Source: a virus. Taken from it: DNA of 21,329 nt. The stretch covers positions 1 to 21,329 of the IMG/VR virus record IMGVR_UViG_3300044641_005835; one strand, 5' to 3'. The position numbers and the translations under genes are program-made. The notes below the pieces were generated by a model. That model had not been told where the DNA came from. It worked only from the letters and a program-made list of their open reading frames with translations, and ran no database searches. Shown piece by piece: positions 8,511 through 17,580 of the stretch; the stretch's first letter is position 1, and each line of letters starts with the position of its first letter.

Positions 8511-10254
8511 AATCGTCAGTGGTTGGTCCGTTTATAATTGTTGTCACAATTTCTTCTGTTCTTTGTATTGGTTTTTGTAAAAACAAAACTTCTTTGAATG
8601 GGTAATGTGCTCCGTTAGTAAAAGGATAGTCAACACCTAAACCTTCAGCATCTACGAACCCATAACTATAAATGTCTCTCCATATAAAAGTTTGTTCATA
8701 TTTTGAGTACCACGCATAACTTGGTATATTGTCGGTATTTTTTGCAGAACCAAATTCTAAATAATCACTAAATACTCTAATTTGTATTGGGTGGTGTGGT
8801 TCATAAGCATACCCACTTGGTAGATTTAGTAACGAATTATCAAAGAAATATGAACCATTGAATGAATACTTGTGATACATTGGTGATAAAACGTATTCGG
8901 TTTGTTCTGTATAATTATATTCACAAAAATCCCCTTTAATAATCGCTCCGTTTGGTAACATGTCGGTATAATAGAATAGGTTTCCACTACCTGCCGGTTG
9001 TTCGTATGAATTTAATGGTAGATTGTCTTTATTATTTAATGAAGAATGATTCCACCACGTATCAATCGAGTTTTCTAAGAAGTTAAACCCCCAACCAATA
9101 TCAATACCTGTTTTTGTTCCGTTATTATTTGTAATAGGCGGATTGAACCATCCCATATAACCCTTATGTATAAACGAAACGAATAACTCAGTTATTGGTT
9201 TTCCGTTATTATCTTTAAGTCCTGATATTGGTATATCCCTATTTAGGGTAAATGAAAAAGTTTTAGAATCTTCTTTAACTGAAATTCTTTGAACACCATT
9301 AGGTGTAAGTGCAGAGTATTCTAACTTAGACTTGGTGCTGAACGGATTGTTTTCAAATCCCGCTTGTGTTATATTGAATTCATCGTGTGTTGCAATAACC
9401 TTATGTAATCTTACATAATATATTGATTTTGTTTCAGCACTATTAACTACGTTAGCTATTCTCTTAATTGTTCCTTTTGTTCCCGCTATAGTTTGATTGA
9501 CCGGAAATTTGAGGTTGAAAACTGAAAATACCTTTTCTTCTGACCTGTAATTTTCGTCACCCAACGAGTATACTTGATGTACTTTTTTATTTCCAAGTCC
9601 ACCGGGAAATGACGGTATATTAATTTCAACCCACTCACCTTGTTTTAGGTTGTGTTTTGCACCACAATTAAACAAAACAATTTTTTTACCATTTGTTTCA
9701 CCTGTAGTTAACACAAAAGGAATCCCGTCACCTGAAACAAAATTAACAGTAGTGTTAAATGATTCATTTGTATATGACATAGCTTGTTGGGTACTACTAC
9801 TAAATGGATAGGTCAAATACATCATCCAATTGTAAGATGATGCACTTTTTGGTATATAACTCCTATGCCCTGTAATTGCCGAATATCTAACAAAAGTGAA
9901 TTCATCAAATTGGGGGTAACCTCTCCACGGTACATTTGGGTTTGGCGGTGTGTTTAATGTTGCGTCAGTTATTTCATTAGTATAATATAAAATATTTCTA
10001 AAAGGGGTGTAAGTAGTTTTACCCGACACAGTATTTTTGAAAATATTTGTGATTTTACCAGAGATTCTAAATTCATCACTTTCTTGCCTTTCAGTATCAA
10101 ACTGTGTTGCAAGATTGATTGTTAATGACCTATCACCTTCAACCATAGTTCTTCTATCCCCCATTAAAGGTGGTTGAATCCAAATGTCTTTGTCGGTGTT
10201 GCCTGCAAATTGTTTTGACCCTAAAACTATATTTATTTCGTTCTGATTAGACAT
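8503..10254 (-). CDS. Structural protein of unknown family, 583 residues
   Basis: I do not recognise the family. The protein is soluble-looking, beta-rich and rich in Asn, Tyr, Phe, Trp and Gly. The N-terminus (MSNQNEINIVLGSKQF) has no signal peptide and there is no membrane helix. Aromatic clusters occur at about 365-400 (GYMGWFNPP; IDIGWGFNF; DTWWNH) and near 500-540 (SYAWYSKYEQTFIWRDIYSYGF). Its order after gp25, gp6 and the 1622-residue protein is where T4 places gp8, but nothing I can see identifies it as gp8 and it is much longer than that protein (about 334 residues). It overlaps the upstream gene by 8 bases and the downstream gene by 8, so translation is probably coupled. Confidence 0.7.
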   Translation of the reverse strand: MSNQNEINIVLGSKQFAGNTDKDIWIQPPLMGDRRTMVEGDRSLTINLATQFDTERQESDEFRISGKITNIFKNTVSGKTTYTPFRNILYYTNEITDATLNTPPNPNVPWRGYPQFDEFTFVRYSAITGHRSYIPKSASSYNWMMYLTYPFSSSTQQAMSYTNESFNTTVNFVSGDGIPFVLTTGETNGKKIVLFNCGAKHNLKQGEWVEINIPSFPGGLGNKKVHQVYSLGDENYRSEEKVFSVFNLKFPVNQTIAGTKGTIKRIANVVNSAETKSIYYVRLHKVIATHDEFNITQAGFENNPFSTKSKLEYSALTPNGVQRISVKEDSKTFSFTLNRDIPISGLKDNNGKPITELFVSFIHKGYMGWFNPPITNNNGTKTGIDIGWGFNFLENSIDTWWNHSSLNNKDNLPLNSYEQPAGSGNLFYYTDMLPNGAIIKGDFCEYNYTEQTEYVLSPMYHKYSFNGSYFFDNSLLNLPSGYAYEPHHPIQIRVFSDYLEFGSAKNTDNIPSYAWYSKYEQTFIWRDIYSYGFVDAEGLGVDYPFTNGAHYPFKEVLFLQKPIQRTEEIVTTIINGPTTDDCE

Positions 10255-13200
10255 CGGTATTAAAAATGTATTTAGTTATATATCTGTTCATGGAACTCTT
10301 ACCTTTATTCAATCCAAAATAAAAATGGAAAGGTGCTCCAACTAAAAATTTATTAGATTGTCCAGGTGGAAAATTTGTACTGTATCCGGTACTATCTGAA
10401 TTAAATATATATCCTTTTTTACCATAATTAGTGATGTTGAAATAGTTTGAGAATGGTGCTTGGTAGAAACTTTGTGTTTGATACTTGTACTTATAAAATC
10501 CACTACCTTGTAGACCTGTATCCCAATCATTTTTATCTGAACCAAAAATTGTATTAGTGTCAGCCAAATTCCACAAATAGAATGGTACTTCTTGTGTTTT
10601 AGGATATCCGTAATAGTTTGTTAGTGTTGGGGTAAACGTTGTAATACCCGGAGTTAGTTTTATTCTATTTTCAGTGTTAGCGGTGAAGAATACTCCAACT
10701 AAACCTTCTCCACTATTTGCAACATATAATGCACTATCATCATAAGTATCATCACTAAAACCTTCTACCCCGAATTCAGAATTTATACTAAATAACTGAG
10801 CAATATCACCATCAATCCTATCTTCACTTCGTGAGAATAATTTATTTATCGATGCATCACCCAAACCTAAAGCTTGACCCCAAAATGTACTATTAATAAG
10901 TCTTGATATAATGAAAAGCTGAAGTAATTCTGATGTGTCATTAAAAGAGGTTGACTTTAATGTATCAATTAAATAACCTTCAAATTCAGGGCTATTACAG
11001 ATTTGTCTTGTAAACTCATCTCTTGGTCCCAAATCCATAATAGTAGTTGGTGAGAATATATTTCTTGTATTCATACCTCCATATCCTGCCGGTAAAAATG
11101 GAGTTAACGGTGCAAGTTTTCTTTTTGGTAATTGACCTAAGTAATTATTCCCATCATAAGGTGTTGACCTATAGTAAATCGCATTAGTTTTACCTTCAGC
11201 GTAAAATAATGGTCCTTGTCCAGGTCTTAATAAACTATCATAACTACCACAGAAGAGATATTTTTTAGGTTGACCTGAAACACTAAATATTGTTTTTTTC
11301 TTAAATGAGAACATATATAACGAACCATTCACCCAATTGTTTTGGAATACCTGTGAAAATACTCCTCGACAAGCGGCGAACATCAATCTAAATCTTGACT
11401 TCCATTCTACGAAGTATTTTATATCTTTTGGTATTGATATAATCAGTGGTCCTTCGACAAAATAATAACATCCACCTTTAACTCTTTTTCCATCAGGATT
11501 TTTATCACAAGGTGTAAGAACACCAAAACTAGCACCATCACCACTATAACAATCTAACAAAGTTAAATTATCACATTGTAAGGTACCTAAAACCGCATCA
11601 GTAATTCCGTTTGCGGTATCACCTGTTAAATCTTGTGCGTTACCTGTAAAGTCTGTTGGTTGGGAGCTAACAAATGGGACCGCAGTTCCATCACCTTGGT
11701 CGTTAACTATATATATTCCAAAATTATTATTTAAGTGTAACGAATACGATGAGTTACCGCTAATTTCTGTAAGAGTGGAAGTAGGTAATCTATCAGACCT
11801 AAATACCAGTCTATTATTATTAGTTATTGTAACATTAGATGGTGATTGAAGATGATATGATGGCGATAAGACTCTTGCCTCCACACCAGCATTACTATAT
11901 GTATACACAGTTCCACCAGAAACTGTAGATGTCACAAATGAACCACCTTCAATAATTCCTTGTGGGGTGCTTGTAGTTGCACTTATGTAAAATTGGAATG
12001 CCATTCGGTTATTACCGTTTGGAAAGTCGTCTACAGAACCTGTACTATTTGTAAAATTACTTAAATTGTATTGGTCACTATTAAAAGCTTTAAATGTATT
12101 TTGACTCTTATCTGTAGAATTATAGTAATGAATAGAATTGTTAGTAAATGCTGTAAATAATGTATTATCAACCGTAAAACCAAATGGTTCGTGATATAAT
12201 GACGTGTTAGTATTTCCTGTTACGTTGTGTGTCTGAGGTGTTTTATAGTTTGAATACCAGTTATATGAGATTGGACTTGTTGTTGGTCCGGAGTTTGGTT
12301 GAACCGGTACATTCAAATAATACGTACCTTCAACTATAGGTCCTGTGCCAAAAGAATATCCGAATAATCTTGATAAATCGTATCTAATGTTTTGTTTTTG
12401 TGTATAAGGGTCAACACCTCTCGATAATACAATAATTTGCATATTCTCATGGGTATCCAAATAGTCAATCGGGTATACACCTTGTGTCTGATATATACCA
12501 ACAACACCAAAAGTGAATTCCTGTGTTTTCTTAAACAAATATTTATTAAGAAGACCAAGTGTTGGGTGTGTAGACGCTGAAAACTGCGTTGTTGTACCAC
12601 CTGTTATTACTTGGAAATATTCAACACCTGCTTTAAATTTATACTCTTTACCATTTTCAGTAATATTAAGTTTTAATGTACCTGTCTGAACATTACCATT
12701 TGGATTTATCCAAGAAATTTGTTTATTTACTAAGTTAGCATTATTAAACGGTGTTGAACCTGTGATATTATTAGTATTGAATTGGTTCGATGTGGTTAAA
12801 CCTGTAATGTTAGGGTCATTTATTGTTGTTAAATCAGTAAATGATAATAATTGACCAGGTTGTAAAACTGTACCTTGGTCCACTAGAAGTATGATAACAC
12901 TATCATCAAAAGGTGTTGACGGTTCAACGGAATTTGTGGATGGATTTGTGTTTCGTACTGTTGTTTTGATGTAATTTTCACCAGCAAAGTATCTACTTCT
13001 TAAGTTTGCTAAATTTAATGATTGTGCTAACTGAACATCTCTACCCATAATTGGTGATGAACCTAATGGGTATTGAACCAAAGGAACTTTATTTAAATAA
13101 TTTAAAGCATTTATTGTACTTGGGTTTTGATATCCCGCAAAAATCTGTCTTGTCCCTTGTAAGAATGAAGAAAAAGCCGGGTCATTAGGGTTGGTTACTG

Positions 13201-15115
13201 AACCAACATACGCCTCAAAAGAACTAATAGAATTTAAATCCGCTAAAAGACTATTATTGACGGATGATACTGTATTTTGAATACTTTGTGTAGTTTGACT
13301 TGTTTCTTGGGGTAATCCAACATCTTCGCAAGGACAAGCCTCGCAATCAGGATATGACATCATCGGTAGTGAAATCCTTTTGAATGGGTTTTCATCACTC
13401 AATGGTGTTAATGGTTGTTCTGCACAATCATTTACATCTAATTTATTAGACAAAAATGCAACTACTTCACAAATTTTCTTAACTATTACATTTATTAACC
13501 ATATAAATAAATTAATTATGGCAGCTATCAGAGGATAAATTAGAGCTAATACGTGTAAGATTATTATCAGAGATACGAATACAGGTGTTAATATTGTTAT
13601 TAACAAATTCAAAATAAAAACTAAAAAATCAAAATTCCTTACACCGTCATTTACAGGAAATTTATTTACCGTACTGTTACAAGTTCTATCAGTAATATCT
13701 TTTATCCCTAAATGTCTTAATCTATTTGTACCCCATTTCCATCTATCCAAAAAATGTGATATGGTATAAACTTTATTATAATTGAACTCATAGAATCTAT
13801 CTTCGCAATTTATGGCTTCTTGAATCATTTGAGCACCTGTAGTTGTAGTTGGGTCTCCATATTCATTCCAATCTAAACTGAAAGCATATGAATAAAGTTG
13901 AGCGTCTAAATCAGTTGGTTCATTTGTATTAGATGATGACCATCCCCACTCTTTAACGTTAGGTATCAAGTAGTCACCTCTCATTATACTATTTTCCATA
14001 CCAGATTCATTCTGATATTGTATTCTAAATCTATACTTACCTTTTGTTGGGATGCCTACGGACGGGTTATTTGATAAAACTTGCTCACCAAACTCATTAG
14101 TGGTGACATAATCCAAATTCATAGGTACCTCAACTAACCATGTACCATTATCATCAATCACTTTACCACCATCAGGTAAAACATATTGTTCAAGTATAGG
14201 TCTACCATCACTGTCATAATTGATAGTCTGTCTGACCGATAAAATAGTTCCAGGTGCGGTAACTAAACTACAAAGACCACCTGTTTCTTTTTTTGGTTTA
14301 CATCTATTATCTAAAAAATCTTCATCGGTTGACGAAAATATTGAACCCATAAAAATAGCATGAGGTTTAATATCGATTCCAAAATCACGTAAATCAAAAT
14401 CCGCTCTTGTAATACCAATGTTACATATTTCATTTTCACCCCAAAATGATGTGACTTCAATATCTTGTCTGATGTTTACAATTTGTGGTAAAGAACTTAA
14501 ATCTGAAGATGATTTGAATTGGTCTCCATTAAATTGTTCCGGAGTTGCAAGTCCTGACCTAATTAAATCGGCAGGTCTCAAAGAAAAACAACCAATGTTT
14601 GATAAATCTAAATCTAAAACTAAAGACTGTATACCAAGCGGTGCTCCAACAATCATAAAGTCTCCACTTTCGTTTGTTTTTACAGTGTACTTATAATACT
14701 TCTCATAAACCTCTAAAACTTCAGTTCTTGTTAAAACATCATTTCTATCAGGAAAAGTACCAGTAGGGACGTGTCCATCATATTCTTTAACGTAAGGTAA
14801 TAGATTGTATCTATAACCATCTTCGTTTTTTTGGTCAACATTTTTATAAGGGTATAAAGTAGATATTACAGGGTCGTTCTCATCAACAGCATCAAGAGGC
14901 ACAAAAATTGAAATGTTAGCGTTTGGTACACCATACCCTCCATTAACAATCACACGACCTGTGACCACACCATAGTCCGCACAAAACCTTGTATAAACAT
15001 CTTCTTGTCTTAATTTTAAGGATAAGATTTCCAAAAAGTCAAAATCTTGATTGATGTTGACTCTTATGTTTTTATCCGTTCCGGGTGCCGTTCGTATCCT
15101 ATAGCTTTTGGTCAT
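10247..15115 (-). CDS. Giant baseplate-region protein (1622 residues) with a 49-residue hydrophobic segment; gp7 position
   Basis: This gene lies directly after gp6, the place of T4 gp7 (about 1032 residues), but homology to gp7 is not evident. Residues 49 to about 180 look like a carboxypeptidase-regulatory/Ig-like fold (VVTGRVIVNGGYGVPNANISI, later YTVKTNESGDF-x-I) with an insertion. Residues 497-545 contain no charged residue and form one or two membrane-type helices, ending at K546-K547. A Cys cluster follows at C591, C594 and C596. The middle (about 700-1150) is Thr/Asn/Ser/Gly-rich and fibre-like. A better-ordered region with scattered Cys follows (about 1190-1500), including a KYFVEWKSRFRLMFAACRGVF stretch. 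There is no signal peptide. The start is preceded by TAAAAGACGA, only a weak purine run. The AACTATTTAT element ends 13 bases upstream. It is likely a baseplate wedge or spike component that may meet the membrane. Confidence 0.75.
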   Translation of the reverse strand: MTKSYRIRTAPGTDKNIRVNINQDFDFLEILSLKLRQEDVYTRFCADYGVVTGRVIVNGGYGVPNANISIFVPLDAVDENDPVISTLYPYKNVDQKNEDGYRYNLLPYVKEYDGHVPTGTFPDRNDVLTRTEVLEVYEKYYKYTVKTNESGDFMIVGAPLGIQSLVLDLDLSNIGCFSLRPADLIRSGLATPEQFNGDQFKSSSDLSSLPQIVNIRQDIEVTSFWGENEICNIGITRADFDLRDFGIDIKPHAIFMGSIFSSTDEDFLDNRCKPKKETGGLCSLVTAPGTILSVRQTINYDSDGRPILEQYVLPDGGKVIDDNGTWLVEVPMNLDYVTTNEFGEQVLSNNPSVGIPTKGKYRFRIQYQNESGMENSIMRGDYLIPNVKEWGWSSSNTNEPTDLDAQLYSYAFSLDWNEYGDPTTTTGAQMIQEAINCEDRFYEFNYNKVYTISHFLDRWKWGTNRLRHLGIKDITDRTCNSTVNKFPVNDGVRNFDFLVFILNLLITILTPVFVSLIIILHVLALIYPLIAAIINLFIWLINVIVKKICEVVAFLSNKLDVNDCAEQPLTPLSDENPFKRISLPMMSYPDCEACPCEDVGLPQETSQTTQSIQNTVSSVNNSLLADLNSISSFEAYVGSVTNPNDPAFSSFLQGTRQIFAGYQNPSTINALNYLNKVPLVQYPLGSSPIMGRDVQLAQSLNLANLRSRYFAGENYIKTTVRNTNPSTNSVEPSTPFDDSVIILLVDQGTVLQPGQLLSFTDLTTINDPNITGLTTSNQFNTNNITGSTPFNNANLVNKQISWINPNGNVQTGTLKLNITENGKEYKFKAGVEYFQVITGGTTTQFSASTHPTLGLLNKYLFKKTQEFTFGVVGIYQTQGVYPIDYLDTHENMQIIVLSRGVDPYTQKQNIRYDLSRLFGYSFGTGPIVEGTYYLNVPVQPNSGPTTSPISYNWYSNYKTPQTHNVTGNTNTSLYHEPFGFTVDNTLFTAFTNNSIHYYNSTDKSQNTFKAFNSDQYNLSNFTNSTGSVDDFPNGNNRMAFQFYISATTSTPQGIIEGGSFVTSTVSGGTVYTYSNAGVEARVLSPSYHLQSPSNVTITNNNRLVFRSDRLPTSTLTEISGNSSYSLHLNNNFGIYIVNDQGDGTAVPFVSSQPTDFTGNAQDLTGDTANGITDAVLGTLQCDNLTLLDCYSGDGASFGVLTPCDKNPDGKRVKGGCYYFVEGPLIISIPKDIKYFVEWKSRFRLMFAACRGVFSQVFQNNWVNGSLYMFSFKKKTIFSVSGQPKKYLFCGSYDSLLRPGQGPLFYAEGKTNAIYYRSTPYDGNNYLGQLPKRKLAPLTPFLPAGYGGMNTRNIFSPTTIMDLGPRDEFTRQICNSPEFEGYLIDTLKSTSFNDTSELLQLFIISRLINSTFWGQALGLGDASINKLFSRSEDRIDGDIAQLFSINSEFGVEGFSDDTYDDSALYVANSGEGLVGVFFTANTENRIKLTPGITTFTPTLTNYYGYPKTQEVPFYLWNLADTNTIFGSDKNDWDTGLQGSGFYKYKYQTQSFYQAPFSNYFNITNYGKKGYIFNSDSTGYSTNFPPGQSNKFLVGAPFHFYFGLNKGKSSMNRYITKYIFNTDV

Positions 15116-15128
15116 TCGTCTTTTAGAA

Positions 15129-15138
15129 ATAAATAGTT
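15129..15138 (-). promoter_or_regulatory. AACTATTTAT element, copy C (candidate late promoter)
   Basis: An identical 10-base copy lies in the 74-base gap between gp6 and the 1622-residue gene, with its 3' end 13 bases before the ATG. The flanking base is T on the 5' side, as in copy B. It follows a T-rich possible terminator, so the gap has the order terminator then promoter. Confidence 0.4.
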
Positions 15139-15153
15139 ATTTTGCCCATTTTA

Positions 15154-15172
15154 AAAAAAATAGGTTAGACCT
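15154..15172 (-). terminator. Weak possible intrinsic terminator after gp6
   Basis: On the minus strand, AGGT-CTA-ACCT is followed by A and a run of about eight T. The T tract is convincing but the stem is only four base pairs, so termination may be partial or absent. It lies 17-18 bases after the gp6 stop. Confidence 0.3.
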
Positions 15173-15189
15173 TCAGGAAATAAATAATC

Positions 15190-17028
15190 TTATGAGAAAT
15201 CTACAGTAGATAGATTTTTTACAAATACCTTAATGTCTTTATTATCGAACCTTATTTGATAAACTTGTGTCGGTTCAGCATAGATTGTATCATCTATAAG
15301 TTGTATCTGTCTTGTTGCTTTATTTACATATCTCTGTGAAGTTTCGGAAGTAGAATAAAGTCCTCCCACTAAGTTGAAAACTTTCAAATCACTGAGTGTG
15401 AGTACACCGGCAGTATTTTGTATTAATCTTCTAACATCAGATACGTTAACATTTTCACCTAAATCTCTATTTTCAGGTGCCATATAATTTGAAATTTGAT
15501 TGATGACTTCTGTGATTACTTGTCCACGATTGACGTTTGATTCTAATACAATATAAATTTCAAAAGATAAATCAATTACTTTAGCAACATCTATTGAAAT
15601 GTAGTCATTTATCATACGATACTTAGAAAGGTATGTTGCTAAATTACTTTTCAAAACATTTGATACGGTTTGAGTCAACTTACCGTTTTGGTCATATGAT
15701 AAAATCTGAATAGTAATTTTATTGTTGTTTTCAGTGATAGCAACTTTAGCTGGTGCTCCAAATTTACCAGGCATCGTATCAATTAAAGATTTGTAATCAT
15801 TTACTGTTACGGCCCTTTTTTGTGCGGCAAAGTTAAATGCTACCATATTTCTAACTTCTTCCGTTGAAGGTGGGTTCGCTCCCCCAATAGCTGCGGTTAC
15901 ATTAGTTATTGTTAGTGAATTTACAACATTTGAGTTAATTGTGTCTGATGGACCTGTTACTGCAAAATCTATAGTTCCTATTTGATTGATGACCCCTACA
16001 CCAACATTTGATGCTAATCCACCACCTGTTCTATACTGAACAAATATGGTTGTATTTGGTTGAACCGTTAATCCTAAACCAATATTATTTTGGTAATTAG
16101 CTAAGTCTAAGTTTATACCATTTTTAGCAAAGTTTGCCAACTGAACATTTGGTGTTGTTGTACCCGCACCAAACTGAACTTTCATAAATCCTTCAGGTGT
16201 GTATTCTGTAATAAATCTATTATCTGTTTTGATATATTTTCCTACTTTATTTCCCGCTTGGTCAGTAGGTTTAGTCGGGTCTTCAATAAAAACCGTATCT
16301 TCCGCTAACGCATCCACTTCATACCATTTGTTTGTTGAAGTAACGAATTCGGTATAGTTTGGTACATTAGGGTAATTTGTACCATCTTTTTGTATTATTG
16401 CGTTTACCCCTAAAACATTTCTTTCAGGTAAAAAGAAATTAAAGAAGGGAACGACATCAGATGGATTAATAACTCTTTTGAAAACTTTTGTAGTGCCGTT
16501 AACAACAACTTCTCTTTTAGTAATCACATAGTTAATAATTTTGTTGTTGTTATCGAAAGTTGGTACTTTGGTTCTGTTCACAAAACCCTCTTGATTGTAC
16601 TGTGTTGAAAAATCAATATCATAAACGGTCTCAAAACTTGTTCCTCCTCCATTAAACTGTGAACCTGCTCTCAGTACACCTAAATACCTAAAATCCTCGG
16701 CATCACCTAGTGGTGGTACGGTGATTGAGACATCAACCACAGCAACTGATGGCCTATAACCAGGTATTTTCAAACCATAAGTTCTTGCAATGTTGTAAAT
16801 AGATGATTTTTGTTGAGCGTATTGTAGAACAGTTTCTTGTATGCTTCTATCAATATGATAATGTAAGTTATCTGCCACTGCAGCATTCAAGTCCATTAAA
16901 ACGGAAAATACAGATGCATCATTAAAGTTTTGAATTAGTTCAGGGTAGTACTGTTTTGTATAGTTAATCAGTCCATCTCTTAGTGATTCAAAATCCCTAT
17001 CGGTATAATTTATTTTATTATTTGCCAT
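15190..17028 (-). CDS. gp6: Baseplate wedge protein, T4 gp6-like (baseplate J family)
   Basis: The protein has 612 residues, close to T4 gp6 (660). The N-terminus carries the family pattern NYTDRDFESLRDGLINYTKQ, then a helical segment with FSVLMDLNAAVADNLHYHIDR and a YGLKIPGYRPS turn (about 8-100). In T4, gp6 forms the ring of dimers that ties the baseplate wedges together around the hub and relays sheath contraction. The C-terminal third contains the MVAFNFAAQKRAVTVNDYKSLI segment and a GENVNVSDVRRLIQN-type ending typical of J-like wedge proteins. Only one base separates it from the gp25-like stop, so the two are translated as a pair, matching gp25-gp6 interaction in contractile tails. The leader is A/T-rich with no Shine-Dalgarno box. 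Confidence 0.88.
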   Translation of the reverse strand: MANNKINYTDRDFESLRDGLINYTKQYYPELIQNFNDASVFSVLMDLNAAVADNLHYHIDRSIQETVLQYAQQKSSIYNIARTYGLKIPGYRPSVAVVDVSITVPPLGDAEDFRYLGVLRAGSQFNGGGTSFETVYDIDFSTQYNQEGFVNRTKVPTFDNNNKIINYVITKREVVVNGTTKVFKRVINPSDVVPFFNFFLPERNVLGVNAIIQKDGTNYPNVPNYTEFVTSTNKWYEVDALAEDTVFIEDPTKPTDQAGNKVGKYIKTDNRFITEYTPEGFMKVQFGAGTTTPNVQLANFAKNGINLDLANYQNNIGLGLTVQPNTTIFVQYRTGGGLASNVGVGVINQIGTIDFAVTGPSDTINSNVVNSLTITNVTAAIGGANPPSTEEVRNMVAFNFAAQKRAVTVNDYKSLIDTMPGKFGAPAKVAITENNNKITIQILSYDQNGKLTQTVSNVLKSNLATYLSKYRMINDYISIDVAKVIDLSFEIYIVLESNVNRGQVITEVINQISNYMAPENRDLGENVNVSDVRRLIQNTAGVLTLSDLKVFNLVGGLYSTSETSQRYVNKATRQIQLIDDTIYAEPTQVYQIRFDNKDIKVFVKNLSTVDFS

Positions 17029-17029
17029 C

Positions 17030-17494
17030 TTAAATGTTTATTATTACAAATTGTCTACTTCCAAACGCTCTTGCATCATTTGTATAATCAATTTTTATTT
17101 TTGCACTATATTCTACTGTGTTAGCGCCAGGTATACGATAAATACTAGCCTGACCCAATAATTCGTAGTCTAACTGACCACTAACCTCATCAGTTTCAGT
17201 GTATGGTTCTATTGATATATTATTTATTGTTAAATTTGGTATGAACTTACTTATTTGCTCCTCTATCTCTACACGGATATCCTCGAATGTTGTACCATCT
17301 AATGGTTCAAATATGTATTCATATAGACGTGTTCCAAAATCAGGTAAAAAGTATCTCGTACCTCTTCTTGTTAATAACAAGTGAACCAAGTTAGTTCTAA
17401 TCTCATCATCACTAGTTTCGGTAAGTTTTAAGTAATTACCTTTAGGACTTTGTAAAAAAGGGAAATTTATACCGTATGTAATTCCATCTGCCAT
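17030..17494 (-). CDS. gp25: Baseplate wedge protein, T4 gp25-like (GPW/gp25 family)
   Basis: The protein has 154 residues against 132 in T4. Residues 34-64 hold the family core: TNLVHLLLTRRGTRYF-LPDFG-TRLYEYIFEP, followed by an amphipathic helix (DIRVEIEEQISKFIPNL) and a strand with INNISIEP. gp25 sits at the inner baseplate next to the sheath and is needed to start sheath polymerisation. The older label lysozyme is historical; I see no catalytic evidence for it. It is the first structural gene after the nrdA terminator. Its 85-base upstream gap carries the AACTATTTAT element ending 31 bases before the ATG. The gp6-like gene follows after one base. Confidence 0.93.
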   Translation of the reverse strand: MADGITYGINFPFLQSPKGNYLKLTETSDDEIRTNLVHLLLTRRGTRYFLPDFGTRLYEYIFEPLDGTTFEDIRVEIEEQISKFIPNLTINNISIEPYTETDEVSGQLDYELLGQASIYRIPGANTVEYSAKIKIDYTNDARAFGSRQFVIINI

Positions 17495-17506
17495 ATTAAA
17501 TAAATA

Positions 17507-17518
17507 TAGTGTCGTGAT
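17507..17518. repeat. 12-base direct repeat TAGTGTCGTGAT, copy 1
   Basis: The exact sequence recurs at 17569-17580, and its first eight bases (TAGTGTCG) occur a third time inside the terminator hairpin at 17557-17564. All lie within one 85-base gap and flank the AACTATTTAT element. They may be a protein-binding site or a relic of cassette exchange; no function is shown. Confidence 0.6.
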
Positions 17519-17525
17519 ATTTTCA

Positions 17526-17535
17526 ATAAATAGTT
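17526..17535 (-). promoter_or_regulatory. AACTATTTAT element, copy B (candidate late promoter)
   Basis: Identical to copies C and D, it lies immediately downstream of the nrdA terminator and 31 bases before the gp25 start. This spacing leaves room for a short leader. Terminator followed by this element suggests that structural genes are switched on independently of the RNR block. Confidence 0.45.
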
Positions 17536-17540
17536 ATGAA

Positions 17541-17569
17541 ATAAAAAATCCCGACATAGTGTCGGGATT
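17541..17569 (-). terminator. Intrinsic terminator after nrdA
   Basis: On the minus strand AATCCCGACA-CTA-TGTCGGGATT forms a perfect ten-base-pair stem with a three-base loop, and the T run through 17543 follows at once. The stem begins 11 bases after the nrdA stop. It is the clearest terminator in the window and divides the metabolic block from the baseplate genes. Confidence 0.92.
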
Positions 17570-17580
17570 AGTGTCGTGAT
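17569..17580. repeat. 12-base direct repeat TAGTGTCGTGAT, copy 2
   Basis: An exact copy of 17507-17518, 62 bases away. It abuts the terminator stem and its last base is the last base of the nrdA stop codon. Confidence 0.6.

Noticed and set aside
12334-12600. Minus-strand frame of 88 codons inside the 1622-residue gene
   Set aside because: An out-of-frame shadow of the long gene, with no start context and no recognisable protein. The same applies to 10342-10545.
17030-17494. Lysozyme activity for the gp25-like protein
   Set aside because: The old family name mentions lysozyme, but the protein shows only the structural GPW/gp25 core and no lysozyme catalytic motif.
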